Assembly (NCBI GenBank): GCA_964016885.1
Contig: OZ024742.1
Location: 119,255,516 to 119,319,515, forward strand
DNA: 64,000 nucleotides
Source: Eledone cirrhosa
Taxonomy: Eukaryota > Mollusca > Cephalopoda > Octopoda > Eledonidae
Reading direction: 5' to 3'
Part shown: positions 19,896 through 32,057 of the stretch, one piece after another
How positions within the stretch are numbered: position 1 is the first letter of the stretch
Layout of the letters: the number at the start of each line of letters is the position of its first letter
Notes under the pieces: generated by a model
Databases searched by the model: none
What the model saw: only the letters and a program-made list of their open reading frames with translations
Told to the model about the DNA's origin: nothing
Program-made: the position numbers and the translations under genes

Positions 19896-21832
19896 ATCCC
19901 TTTCTCATATCCTCTCTCACTTTTACTCCGAAAGAAATCGGCTGAATTAAACTTTGGAAAGGGATGGGCCACGCCAAGTTTAAATACCCAAGACACACCT
20001 TATATGATTACGGTGCCCGTTCGTATCAATCAGGTGTTAAGAGCACATGGCATAGTATGGCATCTTCTTTTGACAATTCCAAATATTGTTTCCATTTTAT
20101 TTATAAGATTTTTTGTTGGTGAGCAGTATTAATATTTCGTTTCTGAATTTGTTTAGCAAGATTCTTTATCTGAAATCGTGTGTTGAAACCGATATTGTTA
20201 TACTTTGGGAGGGTCATGTTGCCAATATTGTTTTTCCTGTGATAAACATCGCCACATAATTGATAGTCTTTCCTAGATAAATGAACTTTTTCCCTCTTCC
20301 AAATGCATGATGGCACGTTTTTATTGTTTGGCTTTTATTTACTTTTATATTTACAAGATACTACTTTGAAATTGTTGAAAGACATATAAACAAGCTTTAA
20401 TTAAACAAATTAAATGACACTACTGTATTGTAAATATTCATCCTGGACTTCGTTAATCACCATCAACATTAACTCAGTGACTCTCGTATCAATGCTAGTT
20501 AAATTCTGTCGGTCTTCTAGCGAGATCTTTAAAGAAACGAAATCTTGATTCATTTCCTTAAGAATACATTTCGATTGCATATATTATTCGCTCTTCCAGT
20601 AATACACTTATTACTGTCATTGCTTCTATAGTCCCTGACACCTGACACTTTGGTGTGGACGGCGAGTCTAACAGTAAAGTAATGTAGTAGCAGTATGAGT
20701 ACAGTTTGTTGAGATATGTGATGTCATATCTGTTTTAGGAATAAATTCATGTAGTATCACTTGTGTAGGGTTCTCAATTTCGGGAATAAAATTAATTTAG
20801 CACTTTTAAGGGGGGAAAAATATATATAACACTCATCCATCCTCTTCCGTTTAGAAAATGTTGTTTAGTGTAATGTTTTGGTGTTAAATAATTTAGATCT
20901 GGATGAAGCTTCTCCCAATATACTTTCATTCTATTAATATAACCAACAGAGGGATGATATATAGGATGCAAACGTTACAATAGATTTCTGTTCAAGTAAA
21001 GTTGGGACCCATCAACCATGAGCGATAGTTCATCTGCGTTCAAATACGAAACCATAACTTACAAAGTCTCTAAAAAAACATGATTACATTTGGAATATAA
21101 TGCCAGGGTAGCAAAATAGAATTTTCTCTACAATTCTTTTGAAGGTCACGCATATTGTTTAGAGAAAGTCTTGTTCTATTGATGAGAGTTGCCTGATTGG
21201 CACGTAAATGTCTGATGTTTTATTTGTTGGCTTCTATGATGACTATGGTATCTTGGGTGTGGTAATTTTGTAAGTGTTTTTGAAACAGGAAGTACTTTGA
21301 TTCCTATATATAGTTCTCAGAGAGTATTTATGCATGATTTATTCCCAGCTTGACTACCTTTCATATTAGGTACATGTCTACATTGTTGATCAGGCGATTA
21401 GAAAGTGTACATATGTTCTTGTTGTCCGAAAGTCGGTCTTTGATTAAAACTTCCTCACTGAGGATCCTAACTGCACCAGTGTATATTCATACGGCAGTGG
21501 TCTGTCCTCTTCTTAAAAAGCGATAGCATAAGCCACCTCTTGGGGAGTGCGCAATTCTTGCTGGTGCATTGGCATCCTGGGGTTTAGTGAGGGATGTTGG
21601 ATAACTGTTTTCTACCAGGATTATTTGGAATTCTTTGGTACCGGTGTCAGTGTCCCTAGTATTGCTGCAGCTGTCCGAGAATCAGCACTCAGTACATCAG
21701 CCGTTTTGGTTCTGCTGAGAAGGGATGAGTCGTGGGGAACAAAGAAGCACCCGCAGAAAGCTTTCATCTAAAATTTGGTTTATATGGGGCCATTGATCAC
21801 TTCCCTATGATTTTCCAGCATACAACATACAC
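19896..21832. other. No gene recognised
   Basis: Nearly 2 kb without assignable features. Minor frames at 19827-20316 and 21547-21771 show no motifs. The right side leads into the (TATC)n array. Confidence 0.4.

Positions 21833-21896
<64 letters not shown>
21833..21896. repeat. (TATC)n microsatellite
   Basis: About 16 units; left border of the LINE-E array. Confidence 0.95.
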
Positions 21897-21897
<1 letters not shown>

Positions 21898-23498
21898 GAG
21901 GCGGTCGGCACCTTACTGGAGGAGTACGAAAAGTTCACAGGGGCTAAGCTGAACCGGGACAAGTCGATCGGTTTGCAACTCGGCACGTGGAGGGGCAGAC
22001 CGATGCCCTCCGATAGCGTCGTCGGACGCTGGACGGAGGGCCCGGTGAAGTTGCTCGGGGTCTGGTTCGGACCGGACCTCCAGGTGGAGAAAAACTGGGC
22101 GGAGGTTACGAACAGGGTGTTTGCACTGACCCAGAAGTGGGCCAGTTGCAAACTATCCCTGAAAGGTCGGGCGGAGGTGGCGAACACCTACATAGCGTCC
22201 GTCATCTACTACCGCCTGACCGTAGTGCCCTGCCCAAGGGAAACCCTCACCAAGATGGAGCGCGCGCTCTTCCAATTCCTTTGGAAGAGGCGGGCTCCTA
22301 TGGTGAGGAGATCCATCTGCTGTCAACACCCTTCGAAAGGAGGGCTGGGGATGCCGTGGCTAATGATGCGTAAACACGCATTAAGGCTACGGCACCTCTA
22401 CGTATTCCTCACCGGACAACCGGTGTGGGCCTCGTTTGTGAGACGAACCTTTCCCAGACTCGTCTCACTCACCGAGCTGCAATCCTGGGTCAAGCAAAGA
22501 CCGAGAAAACTGGGCGCCTGGCACACTGAGTGTGCCCAGGCGCTCACCGCCCTCTGGCAGGCGGATCTGGTTATCAGTGGAGACTCCACCGCAACATTCT
22601 ATAGAGGGCTGGTGCGCAGCAGGTGCGACGACGCCCTCGGAGAAGCCCTAGACATGGAGGAGGACGAACTGGCCAGCCTGTTCGGTAGGACATTCAGCCC
22701 GGGACCTATGGACAACTTCCAGAAGTCCCTGGCCTGGCAGTGCTACCGAGGGGCTTTACCCGTTCGAGAAAGGCTCTACAGACACGGGCGCCCGGGTAGG
22801 GACCCCGCCAAAAAGATCTGTCCCAGATGCGTGTGCGACGAGGAAACCGTTGCACACGCATTAGTACACTGCTCGGGCGTAGCCGATCTGTGGGGCTATG
22901 TCGAACAACTGCTGTCAAGGGTGGGACCGATCCGGTTGACCACCGAGTCTATTGTAATGATCAAGCCGCCTCCCCCCTTCAAAGATGAAGCAGAGGCGGT
23001 GTTTCTGTGCGTAATAGCCATGGCGAAAGAGGTTGTATGGTGGACGCGTCTGAAAGGACTGAGGTCAGGCACCTTTCTCTCTGGCCAACAACTGGTCCGT
23101 TTCTTCCGATATCATTTCGGAAGAAGGATCAGGATGGAGAGAGAGGTGCTGCACCCCAGTCGTTTTTATGAAAGATGGGTGAAAGTGGCGAGAATGGCCC
23201 GTGTGAATGGGCCTTCACTCTACATCAGACTATAGGTGAGGAAGATGAAAGACCAAGGGAGCACCCCTTCTCTGTGCTCCTGAGGAGAAGGGTTGCACAC
23301 CTTTTTCGGGGGTGTGTGCGACCCCCCAAGGCGCCTCCTCTCTATTGAGGATTTTGTTAAAAATTTTATTTTTTGTTATATCTTATTTTATTTTTATATT
23401 TTGTTATTGCCTCCTCCTTATTGAGGACGCCTTTTTGTGTAAACTCCCCCCTTTGTACTTGTCCCACTTTTGATGCCCTAGTGGCAAATAAAAGAAAC
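21897..23498 (+). mobile_element. LINE-E copy 1 (L1/Tx1-like), 5'-truncated
   Basis: Starts exactly at the end of (TATC)n inside ORF2 and ends with AATAAA (23487-23492), then AGAAAC and (TATC)n. It contains the intact C-terminal ORF2 fragment and a 3' UTR of about 260 bp with a CCTCCTC-rich stretch. Truncation and tail both coincide with the microsatellite. Confidence 0.9.
21898..23235 (+). CDS. LINE-E copy 1 ORF2 C-terminal domain (partial, uninterrupted)
   Basis: 446 codons open without interruption to TAG at 23233. There is no start codon because the copy is truncated. It begins 'EAVGTLLEEYEKFTGAKLN', just after the RT catalytic box, and covers the thumb ('SLKGRAEVANTYIASVIYYR'), 'ERALFQFLWKRRAPMVRRS' and a zinc-binding motif 'CPRCVCDEETVAHALVHC' (C-x2-C-x8-H-x4-C) typical of the L1/Tx1 reverse-transcriptase C terminus. 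It ends 'GPSLYIRL'. GC is clearly higher than in the flanks. With no palm or endonuclease it cannot mobilise. It is the least damaged copy and useful for comparison with copies 2-4. Confidence 0.85.
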   Translation, partial: EAVGTLLEEYEKFTGAKLNRDKSIGLQLGTWRGRPMPSDSVVGRWTEGPVKLLGVWFGPDLQVEKNWAEVTNRVFALTQKWASCKLSLKGRAEVANTYIASVIYYRLTVVPCPRETLTKMERALFQFLWKRRAPMVRRSICCQHPSKGGLGMPWLMMRKHALRLRHLYVFLTGQPVWASFVRRTFPRLVSLTELQSWVKQRPRKLGAWHTECAQALTALWQADLVISGDSTATFYRGLVRSRCDDALGEALDMEEDELASLFGRTFSPGPMDNFQKSLAWQCYRGALPVRERLYRHGRPGRDPAKKICPRCVCDEETVAHALVHCSGVADLWGYVEQLLSRVGPIRLTTESIVMIKPPPPFKDEAEAVFLCVIAMAKEVVWWTRLKGLRSGTFLSGQQLVRFFRYHFGRRIRMEREVLHPSRFYERWVKVARMARVNGPSLYIRL

Positions 23499-23594
<96 letters not shown>

Positions 23595-23595
23595 A

Positions 23596-23664
<69 letters not shown>
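23499..23664. repeat. (TATC)n microsatellite
   Basis: About 40 units with one TATA interruption near 23595, between LINE-E copies 1 and 2. Confidence 0.95.
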
Positions 23665-23788
23665 GGTTTTACTTGAGACGTGTGCCAGTTCGCTGGTAAG
23701 TTTTTGTTGATTTTCTAAGTAAGAAATCAAAAATTTATTGTTAAATTTATTACTATTTTATAGCTTGATCCCACGTCTGGACTTTCAG

Positions 23789-25840
23789 ATGGTGGATCAA
23801 GTCATCTTCACCCCTCCCTGGGGTGAAATTTTCGTTTTGAAAAAAATTTCGCCGGTGAAAAAAAAAAGTCTAAACAAACCTTGCATTCAGTTCATAACTA
23901 GAAGTGGTGGAGAGGCGGTAAGAGTGTTAAGCTCGCAGTCACCTCCTCTCATCACCTCATTGAAAGACATCGAAAATGTCGCCAGTTTTGAAAACACGAT
24001 GTCGGACGTTGATTGTAACATCAACACTAACACAAACACCAATAACATGCAAAATATAAACAACACCAACCAGAACAACAACAACAACAACAATAATGAC
24101 AACAAGAACAACAACAGCAACAATGATAACAACAACACCACCACCACCACCACCAACAACAACAATGATAACAACACCATCACCAACAACAGCAGCAACA
24201 CGAACAACTCTACGAACAAGGAAAAGATTTCTTTTGCTCAAACCGTCCAAAAGACGGAACTGTTCACATACCTTGACATTTCCAATGCTAGGGAAATGTT
24301 AAGCGATGCAAAACAGTACGTAACTTTTGGTGAGAGTGGTGCTTTCAGCATCACTTCTCCTTAACAGTTACGCAGAGAAACTGTTCTAAAAACAGTAATT
24401 TTTAGGACGGTTTCAAATGTGTCGAAAAAACCAGTTCAGTTATCCCAAAACGATATTGAACTGGTTCTGAAGAATTCCATGAAGGATATTGCCTTCATCC
24501 AAAAAGGGAAACTTTTTGGAAGCATTTCGGTGTTGTTGAAAGACCAATTGACAGCACACAAATATTCTGTATCGCCGATTGTGTCCCCCCTTTACACCTC
24601 TTGCCCCACATATATGGGAAAAAGAACTCAAAGAATAAAAATTTTGAACATTGCACCAAATGTAAACGTTTGGTGGACTTTAACTGGCTTTATCGATTTC
24701 GACGAAGACACCATCATTTCGGTGGGAAAGTCCTCCAGAGGCACATTCAATGGTACAAGCATGGAAGTTCTGGTCCAAATGAAGCCAGAACGGATAGCTA
24801 AAATACCCCAACGTGTGCCTCTGGATGGAATTTCACACATAAACATTTCTGTTGGTGGTAGGCGGCCTTCATGTTACCACTGTTTAAGAAGTGTCACCTG
24901 AAGGCTTACTGTCCTCAGTTAACTAAAAAAAAAAGAGGCACTACTGCCAACACCCAAAACAACAACACAACCACCACCACCACCACCACCACCACCACCA
25001 CCACCACCACCACCACCACCACCACCACCACCACCACCACAACAACAACAACACACAAACACAACCAAAACAAGAATAACAAACCAACCTGCAAGCACAG
25101 TTCCACCCAACCCCACTCCACCTAAAACCACTGCAAAAACACCCACAAACACAACAGCTCCCCAAAAGATACCCCTTCCAAATAACACAGACACCACAAC
25201 GGACGAGGCCCCCACATCATCACCAAGTGATGATGAGGGAGAGCCTCTCCGTTCGAAAAGAAAAAAGAAAAGACACCACAAGAACAAAAAAACAACAAAC
25301 ATCACTACAAACATACAACCACCAACACAAACAACCCAAACATTACAAACAAAACCCCCCCGTCCCGAAAACAAAACCACGACATCACTCCAAACACAAA
25401 CACCTACAACAAAACGAAAGCTCCCACAAGAACAACAGACAAAAACCACCGCAACACAAGAACATTACACATACATAAACAGTAAAAACAAAACTTTAAT
25501 GGAGGTCATCTCCAACGACCCTTCGGTGAAAACCGAAGGGAAAACTTTTTCGAACTGTGTAGACAAACCTAATTTAAAGATGATTAGGGTCCCTACGGAC
25601 ACCTATAAGTCTTTAAAGGAAAACTTTCCTAAGGACGTGGGTAATCCTTGTGTTAAACCCATTAACCATGTCCTTTTAAAAAGTTTCCCCACCCTCACCC
25701 CAGACACACCCACCCCAGACACCCCCATCCCACCAAACATCTCCGTCCCCACCCCGCCGGAAACCACCACCCACCCAGACAACTCCTCTAACACCCACAT
25801 GGAAACCGTGCGGCCTGATCCCCAGGAGACGAAGAGGTGA
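23789..25840 (+). pseudogene. LINE-E copy 2 ORF1 (gag-like nucleic-acid-binding protein)
   Basis: Starts 'MVDQVIFTPPWGEIF'. A long Asn/Thr-rich low-complexity section (24016-24210) is followed by 'KISFAQTVQKTELFTY', a stop at 24362, the same frame resuming to 24901 with 'NVNVWWTLTGFIDFDEDTII' and 'RRPSCYHC', then a frameshift. Reading across it gives C-x2-C-x4-H-x4-C ('CYHC..KCHLKAYC'), a zinc knuckle. A (CCA)n tract (24968-25040) encodes poly-Thr. The tail 'KMIRVPTDTYKSLKENFPKD' to 'DPQETKR' ends at 25840. The role in RNA binding is inferred from position and zinc knuckle. Confidence 0.75.
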
Positions 25841-25877
25841 GTGTTTTCTTCTCCTCTTTTAACTTTTCAGAACCAAC

Positions 25878-28800
25878 ATGGCCAATATAAGAGTTGGGTG
25901 TGTGAATGAATGTACGTGGCCTGGGGATGCCCTGGAAACAGGGCAAACTCTTAAACAACCTCAGGTCGCACAGTATGGATGTAGTAGCCATTTGCGAGTC
26001 CAGGATCCACAGCGAGCGACAGCTGGCCCCCATCTTCGATGACTTTGAGATCTACGCATCTCTCTGTCAGCCGGGGGGTGGGGGAGGGGTTGCCATTTTG
26101 CTGCGTAGACACCTGGGCCTCGTAACACAGACGGTACATCTGAACCCGGAGGGTCGACTGGTGGTACTAGACGTTGACGGTAGTGAAGGTGGAGCCTTCA
26201 GGCTGGTGGCCGCATATGCCCCATCCGAGACACCGTGACCAGACTTCTTCAAACGTCTAGAGACTTTTCTGGGAACGTCCCGCTCCTTGCTTTTAGTGGG
26301 GGACTGGAATGGATTCCTAGATGCACGTTGGGACTATGTGGGAGCATGTCCCTATAAAGGGGGGTGTAACATCCTCAAACAGTTAAGCGGCCGATTTGAC
26401 CTGGCCGATAGATATCGACTAGATTTTCCGACTGTGCCACTGTGGACGTGGACTAATCGTAGCGGAACATCTAGATCGTACCTAGATAGGGTTCTAGTTA
26501 GAAATAAGGATAGGGACATGTTAAGCTGTCCACAAATATTCATGGTTGCCTATTCAGATCACAAACTAGTGACCTGCATGGTCAACCTTGATAGAAACCA
26601 TAGACAAGGACCCGGCTACTGGAAGCTGAACTTGTCGTTACCGACATGCAAAGCCTACAGTAGACGGATTAGCACTTTAGTTAAACAGCACTTGACAGGG
26701 GTCATTTTCAACAACAGATGGTGGTACTCTCTCAAGAGGGCAGTTAGATTAGACTCATTAGTTTTTAGTAAAGAATTAGCGTTAGATAGAAATAGAACTG
26801 AGAAAGAATTGGTAGATAAAGTAGAAAAGGCAATTAGAAGTGGCAACGTAGCCAGCATGCTAGCAACGAGAACGGCCTTGGACCAGTTCTTCGACGCAAA
26901 GCATGAGGGCTCCGTTGTCAGAAGCAAAATACGTGCTCAGGGAAACGAGGGAGCCAAAGCTGTTAGCTGGGCCCGAGTGACGGAGGCAAAAATTGGCAAC
27001 AAGTCCACGATTCGGTCTTTGAAGGACCAAAACGGACGCGTGATACGTGAGCCGAAGCAGATGTGTGCGGCCTATCAGCGGCACTTTGCTCAGCTGTTCG
27101 GGCAGGGCGGCGCGCCGGGAGGGGCTATGGATTTCGGTCCATACCTCGACGGCCTACCGCAACTCTCGGACAGCAAGGCAACGTTCTGCGAAAAGCCGAT
27201 TTCAGCCGCTGAGATAGGGGACGCGTTGAGCCAATGCGGCAAACGCAAATCTCCAGGTCTCGACGGTCTACCCTACGAATTTTACGTAGCAATGCCGGAC
27301 TTATTCTCCGGTCTCCTGGAAGCGGTCTAATGCAACTGGCAACAGAACGGGAGAATTCCTAGTTCTGTGACCGGGGGCGTAGTCACACTAGTCAGGAAGG
27401 ACGAGAATAAGGGGGATGACATAGGCAACTTCCGGCCCATAACTCTGCTAAACACAGAGTTACAGATTTTAGCCAAGGTGTTGGCAAAGAGGCTGGCGCT
27501 TGTCGTCGAGAACCTGGTGGGAGAAGCGCAGACATGCGCAATCCTGACCAGGTCCATACATGACAACCTCCACCTCATGCGACACATCATAGAGAGGGTA
27601 GGGTGTAAACCCGGCTTCGGTGGGGTCCTGATCAACTTGGATCAGTCTAAGGCTTTCGATAGGGTTGACCATCGTTACCTGGATTCGGTGCTCGAGGCGG
27701 CAGGCTTCGGACCCGTGTTCAGGGGCTGGATTGCTGCAATGCATAACAGCAACATCTGCTCAAGGGTTAAGGTGAACGGCTACTTCTCGGAGCCGTTCCA
27801 TATCACGCGATCCATTCGACAGGGATGCCCTCTCTCCTCCCTTCTGTACGTATTGACTCTCGAGCCACTACTGCGGAAGTTGGAGCTATTGCAGGGCATC
27901 CCTCTGGAACCGGGACTGCGGAAAGCGGCGTCGGCCTACGCCAACGACTTGACAGTAATGGTGTCGAGCGCCTCGCAAATCGAGGAGGTCGGCACCTTAC
28001 TGAAGGAATACGAAAGGTTCACAGGAGTGAAGCTGAACCGGGACAAGTCCATCGGTTAGCAACTCGGATCGTGGAGAGGCAAGCAGATGCCTTCCGATGG
28101 CGTCGTCGGACGCTGGACGGAAGGACCAGTAAAGCTGCTCGGGGTCTGGTTTGGTCCGGACCTCCAGGTGGAGAAGAACTGGAACGAGGTGTCGGCCAAG
28201 GTGTTTGCACTCACCCAGAAGTGGGCCGAGTGCAAAATATCATTGAAAGGTCGAGCGGAGGTGGCGAACACTTTTATAGCGTCCGCCATCTACTACCGCT
28301 TGACCGTCGTGCCTTGTCCAGCCAAAACGCTCGCCAAAATGGAGCGCGCGCTCTTCCAATTCCTTTGGAAGAGGCGGGCTCCTTTGGTGAGAAGATCCAT
28401 CTGCTGCCAACGCCCTTCCAACGGAGGGCTGGGGTTGCCGTGGCTGACGATGCGCAAACACGCACTCAGGCTGCGGCATCTCTACGTATTCCTCACCGGA
28501 CAACCGGTATGGGCCCCGTTCGTGAGGCGAGCCTACCCACGACTCGTCTCGCTGACCAAGCTGCAGTCCTGGGTCAAGCAAAGACCGAGGAAAATGGGCG
28601 ACTGGCACATCGAATGTGCTTAGGCGCTCACAGTGGACTCCGCTTCGTCATTCTATAGAGGGTTGATCCGCAGTAAGTGCGACGACGTGCTCGCTGAAAC
28701 TCTGGGCGTAGAGGAAGATGAACTGGCCAGTCTGTTCGGTAGGACCTTCCGCCAGGGACCGATGGACAACTTCCAAAAGTCCCTGGCCTGGCAGTGCTAC

Positions 28801-29289
28801 CGAGGAGCTCTACCAGTTCGAGACAAGCTCTACAGACATGGGCGCCCGGGCAGGGACCCTGCAAAAAAGATCTGTCCGAGGTGCGTACGAGACGAAGAAA
28901 CCGTCGCACACGCATTCATACACTGCCAGGGTGTCACCGACCTGTGGGGCTATGTGGAACGACTATTGTAGCGGGTGGGACCAATCCAGTTGACCACCGA
29001 GTCCATTGTCATGATCAAACCGCTACCCTCCTTCAAAAAGGAAGGAGAGGCGGTTTTCCTTTGTGTGATAGCTATGGCGAAAGAGGTTGTATGGTGGACA
29101 AGGTTGAAAGGGCTGAGGTCAGACACCTTTCTCTCCGGCCAACAACTGTTTCTTTTTTTTAAATACCACTTCGGAAGAAGAATCAGGATGGAGAGAGAGG
29201 TGCTGTAGCCCAGCAAGTTTTATGAAAGGTGGGTGAAAGTGGCGAGAATGGCCCGAATGAATGGGCCTTCTCTCTATATCAGCCTGTAG
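25878..29289 (+). pseudogene. LINE-E copy 2 ORF2 (APE endonuclease, RT, zinc-binding C terminus)
   Basis: Begins 'MANIRVGCVN', then a 4-bp tandem duplication (AATGAATG, 25905-25912) shifts the frame. Endonuclease blocks follow: 'NVRGLGMPW', 'ICESRIHSE', 'VGDWNGFLDARWD' and 'YSDHKLVTCM'. RT blocks are 'KRKSPGLDGLPYEFY', 'NFRPITLLNTELQILAKVLA', 'INLDQSKAFDRVDH', 'IRQGCPLSSLLY' and 'AYANDLTV', where the catalytic Y-A-D-D has become Y-A-N-D. In-frame stops include TGA at 26236, TAA at 27328, TAG at 28057, TAG at 28621 and TAG at 28969. Several look like single substitutions when compared with copies 1 and 3. The element is inactive. Confidence 0.9.
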
Positions 29290-29538
29290 GTTGAGGAAAA
29301 AGAGGAGGAGAGGAAAGGAGTACAAACTCTTCGTGCTCCTGGAGATGAGGGTTGCACATATTTTTTCGGGGGTATGTGTTACCCATATGTAATGTCACCC
29401 CTATTGGGGAAAATCGATTAATTTTTAAATTGCATTTGTGATAATATTTTACACGTTTTTATTGTATGTAAACTTCCCCCTTTGTATTTGTCCCCTTCTT
29501 TTGTGCCCCTGTGGCTAATAAAGAAACATATCTGTCTA

Positions 29539-30405
29539 TCAACAAGTGCGACGACGCGCTCGGAGAAACTCTAGGCGTAGAGGAAGACGAACTGGCCAGT
29601 CTGTTCGGTAGGACCTTCTGCCCGGGACCGTTGGACAACTTCCAAAAGTCCCTGGTCTGGCAGTGCTACCGAGGAGCTCTACCAGTTCGAGACAAGCTCT
29701 ACAGACATGGGTGCCCGGGCAGGGACCCTTCGAAAAAGATCTGTCCGAGATGCGTGCGAGACGAAGAAACCGTCGTGCACGCATTCGTACACTGCCCGGG
29801 CGTTACCGACCTGTGGGGCTATGTAGAACGACTATTGTCGCGTGTGGGACCAATCCGGTTGACCACTGAGTCCATTGTCATGATCAAACCGCTACCCTCC
29901 TTCAAAAACGAAGGAGAAGCGGTTTTCCTTTGTGTGATAGCTATGGCGAAAGAGCTTGTATAGTGGACGAGGTTGAAAGGGCTGAGGTCAGACACCTTTC
30001 TCTCCGGCCAACAACTGATTCTTTTTTTCAAATACCACTTTGGAAGAAGAATCAGGATGGAGAGAGAGAGAGGTACTGTACCCAAGCAAGTTTTATGAAA
30101 GGTGGATGAAAGTGGCGAGAATGGCCCGAGTGAATGGGTCTTCTCTCTATATCAGCCTGTAGGTTGAGGAAAAAGAGGAAGAGAGGAAAGGGGTACTCAC
30201 TCTTCGTACTCCTGGAGATGAGGGTTGCACATTTTTTCGGGGGTATGTGTTACCCATATGTAATGTCTCCCCCTATTGGGGAAAATCGATTAATTTTTAA
30301 ATTGCATTTGTGATAGTATTTTACACGTTTTTATTGTATGTAAACTTCCCCATTTGTATTTGTCCCCTTCTTGTGTGCCCCTGTGGCTAATAAAGAAACA
30401 TATCT
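29539..30405 (+). pseudogene. LINE-E copy 3, short 5'-truncated
   Basis: Begins in the ORF2 C-terminal region directly after the TATC tail of copy 2 ('KCDDALGETLGVEEDELASL'), keeps the zinc motif 'CPRCVRDEETVVHAFVHC', has a stop at 29961 and a 2-bp frame change in the GAGAGAGAG run near 30065, and ends at about 30162 ('YISL'). Its AATAAA is at 30389 and is followed by TATCTATCTAT. High similarity to copy 2 suggests recent insertion of related copies. Confidence 0.85.
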
Positions 30406-30413
30406 ATCTATTA

Positions 30414-32017
30414 TCAACAACAACAACAATACAACAAAAGGAATCAGCGACAACACAACGAGTGAGACCATCATCACCACCACCAACAAAATTTCATTTG
30501 CAGCAACCGTTGCTAAGCAACAGGATTTTAAATACTACCCCATGGACATTTTAGAAAAGTTCCAATATTTGGAAGAAGCTTCCAACTATGTGACGTTTGA
30601 GGGAGACACCCCACACATACACATACCCCCACAAATAAGAGAGATGACGCAAAAAAACTGATCTACAGAACAGTTGACATTATTACAAAAAAATTCATAA
30701 CGCTCCCAACAGCACTATTGAAGCTGCACTAAAAGAAATCAAGCCAGACGTGGCATACCCACAAAGAGGTAAACAGTATGGAAGTGTGTCAGTGCTCTTT
30801 AAGAGCGAAACTCTGGCTCAAAAACACCCTGTTCACCCAATCAAAACGAGTCAAAACATCTTCCTCACATACATGGGAAGAAGATCCTAAAAAATAAAAA
30901 TAACAAGGATCCCAGCAGAGGTCAACATATGGTGGATCCTACGCTGCATCCTGAAGAAGGATGAGGACACCCTCCTATCTGTAGACAGGACAGACCCGGA
31001 ATAATTGGTTTGGAACCTGTATCGAGGTTCTGGTACAAATGAGGCCAGAGAGAGTTGAGAAAATCCCGGACAGGATCGTCCTTGAGGAAGATGTCATCTC
31101 CATTTTAGTGAAGGGGAAAAGACCTCAGTGCCATAAGTGTGGGAAAACCACACACTTAAAGGCCCTTTTAAACAAATCGAGGACAAACAAGGTGTTATTA
31201 CCAACACCAAAACCCCAACATCAACACCCCAAACCAAACACAACACAAAAACTTGCAGCATCCACTCTCACACCACCCCAGACCAGAGACAGCCACACAC
31301 CCAACATCCTAATGAAAATCCCTCTCTTGCCTCCTCCCTCCCTGTCAAATACTTCCATAAACACCTGCACAAACACTCCACCACACAACATACCCCTCCC
31401 ATCTACCCCTGATTCAGAAGTCTCAGACACGAGAACCTCTACATCTCCAAGTGAGGATGAAGGGGAACCCCAAAAATAAAAAAAACAAAAACAAAAAGAG
31501 ACAAAAAACCCCACAAAAACAAAAACATCTACAGAAAACAGGCACACACCCAACCCCACCATAAACATACCACCACAATCTACAAACACACCAACAACAC
31601 AATCACCATCAACACAACCAAACACTTCACCAACAAAACAAACACCCACACCACCACAATCACAAACCCCAACTACAAAAAGAAAACTACAAACAGAAAC
31701 AATACAAATAAAAAACAAAAGACATTACACATACATAAAAACAACAAAGAACTAGTAGAAACTGTCCGAAAGGACCCTACTATCCAAACGGAAGGGAAAA
31801 CCTTCCCTACCAAAACCCACACCCAAATCTCAAACTGATCAGGGTAACAACCCTTCAACATGAACCATTGAAAGGGACCTTCCACATGATGTCCCCCCCC
31901 CCCCCTTGACCAAAACCCCTTAACCGTGTCCTGCTAAAAGGATTCCCTCTCTCCCCAAACACCCGCAATCTGGACATGGAAATCGAACAACTCGACCTCC
32001 AGGAAACTAAACGGTAA
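30414..32017 (+). pseudogene. LINE-E copy 4 ORF1 remnant
   Basis: Frames read 'NKISFAATVAKQQDFKYYPM', 'MRPERVEKIPDRIVLEEDVI' and 'KGKRPQCHKCGKTTHLKAL', a zinc knuckle missing its last Cys compared with copy 2. The final 'QETKR' is followed by TAA at 32015-32017. Pro/Thr-rich low-complexity sequence fills 31190-31730, and a C10 run near 31895 probably shifts the frame. Confidence 0.75.
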
Positions 32018-32057
32018 GTGTTCCTGCCTTTTCTCTCCCTAACTCTTCTTCACCAAT

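Larger units (their letters stand above)
23665..29538 (+). mobile_element. LINE-E copy 2, near full length
   Basis: About 5.9 kb: a 5' UTR, ORF1 (23789-25840), ORF2 (25878-29289), and a 3' UTR ending in AATAAA (29517-29522) and a short TATCTGTCTATC tail. The 37-nt ORF1-ORF2 gap is like that of bicistronic LINEs. It is the only copy in the window containing both ORFs in full extent, but both are broken. Confidence 0.85.

Noticed and set aside
21833..23664. Regularly spaced repeats resembling a CRISPR array
   Set aside because: Plain tetranucleotide repeats without spacers in a eukaryotic transposon context.
23373..23699. ORFs of repeated Leu-Ser-Ile-Tyr, Tyr-Val-Cys-Met or Tyr-Ile-His-Thr
   Set aside because: Translation of (TATC)n and (TATG)n arrays; no selection for coding visible.
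24915..25449. Gly/Val/Trp-rich minus-strand ORFs
   Set aside because: Antisense of the (CCA)n tract in LINE-E ORF1.
27825..28658. 277-residue Arg-rich ORF overlapping LINE-E ORF2
   Set aside because: It is an alternative frame of the RT/thumb region; the real frame shows conserved RT blocks.
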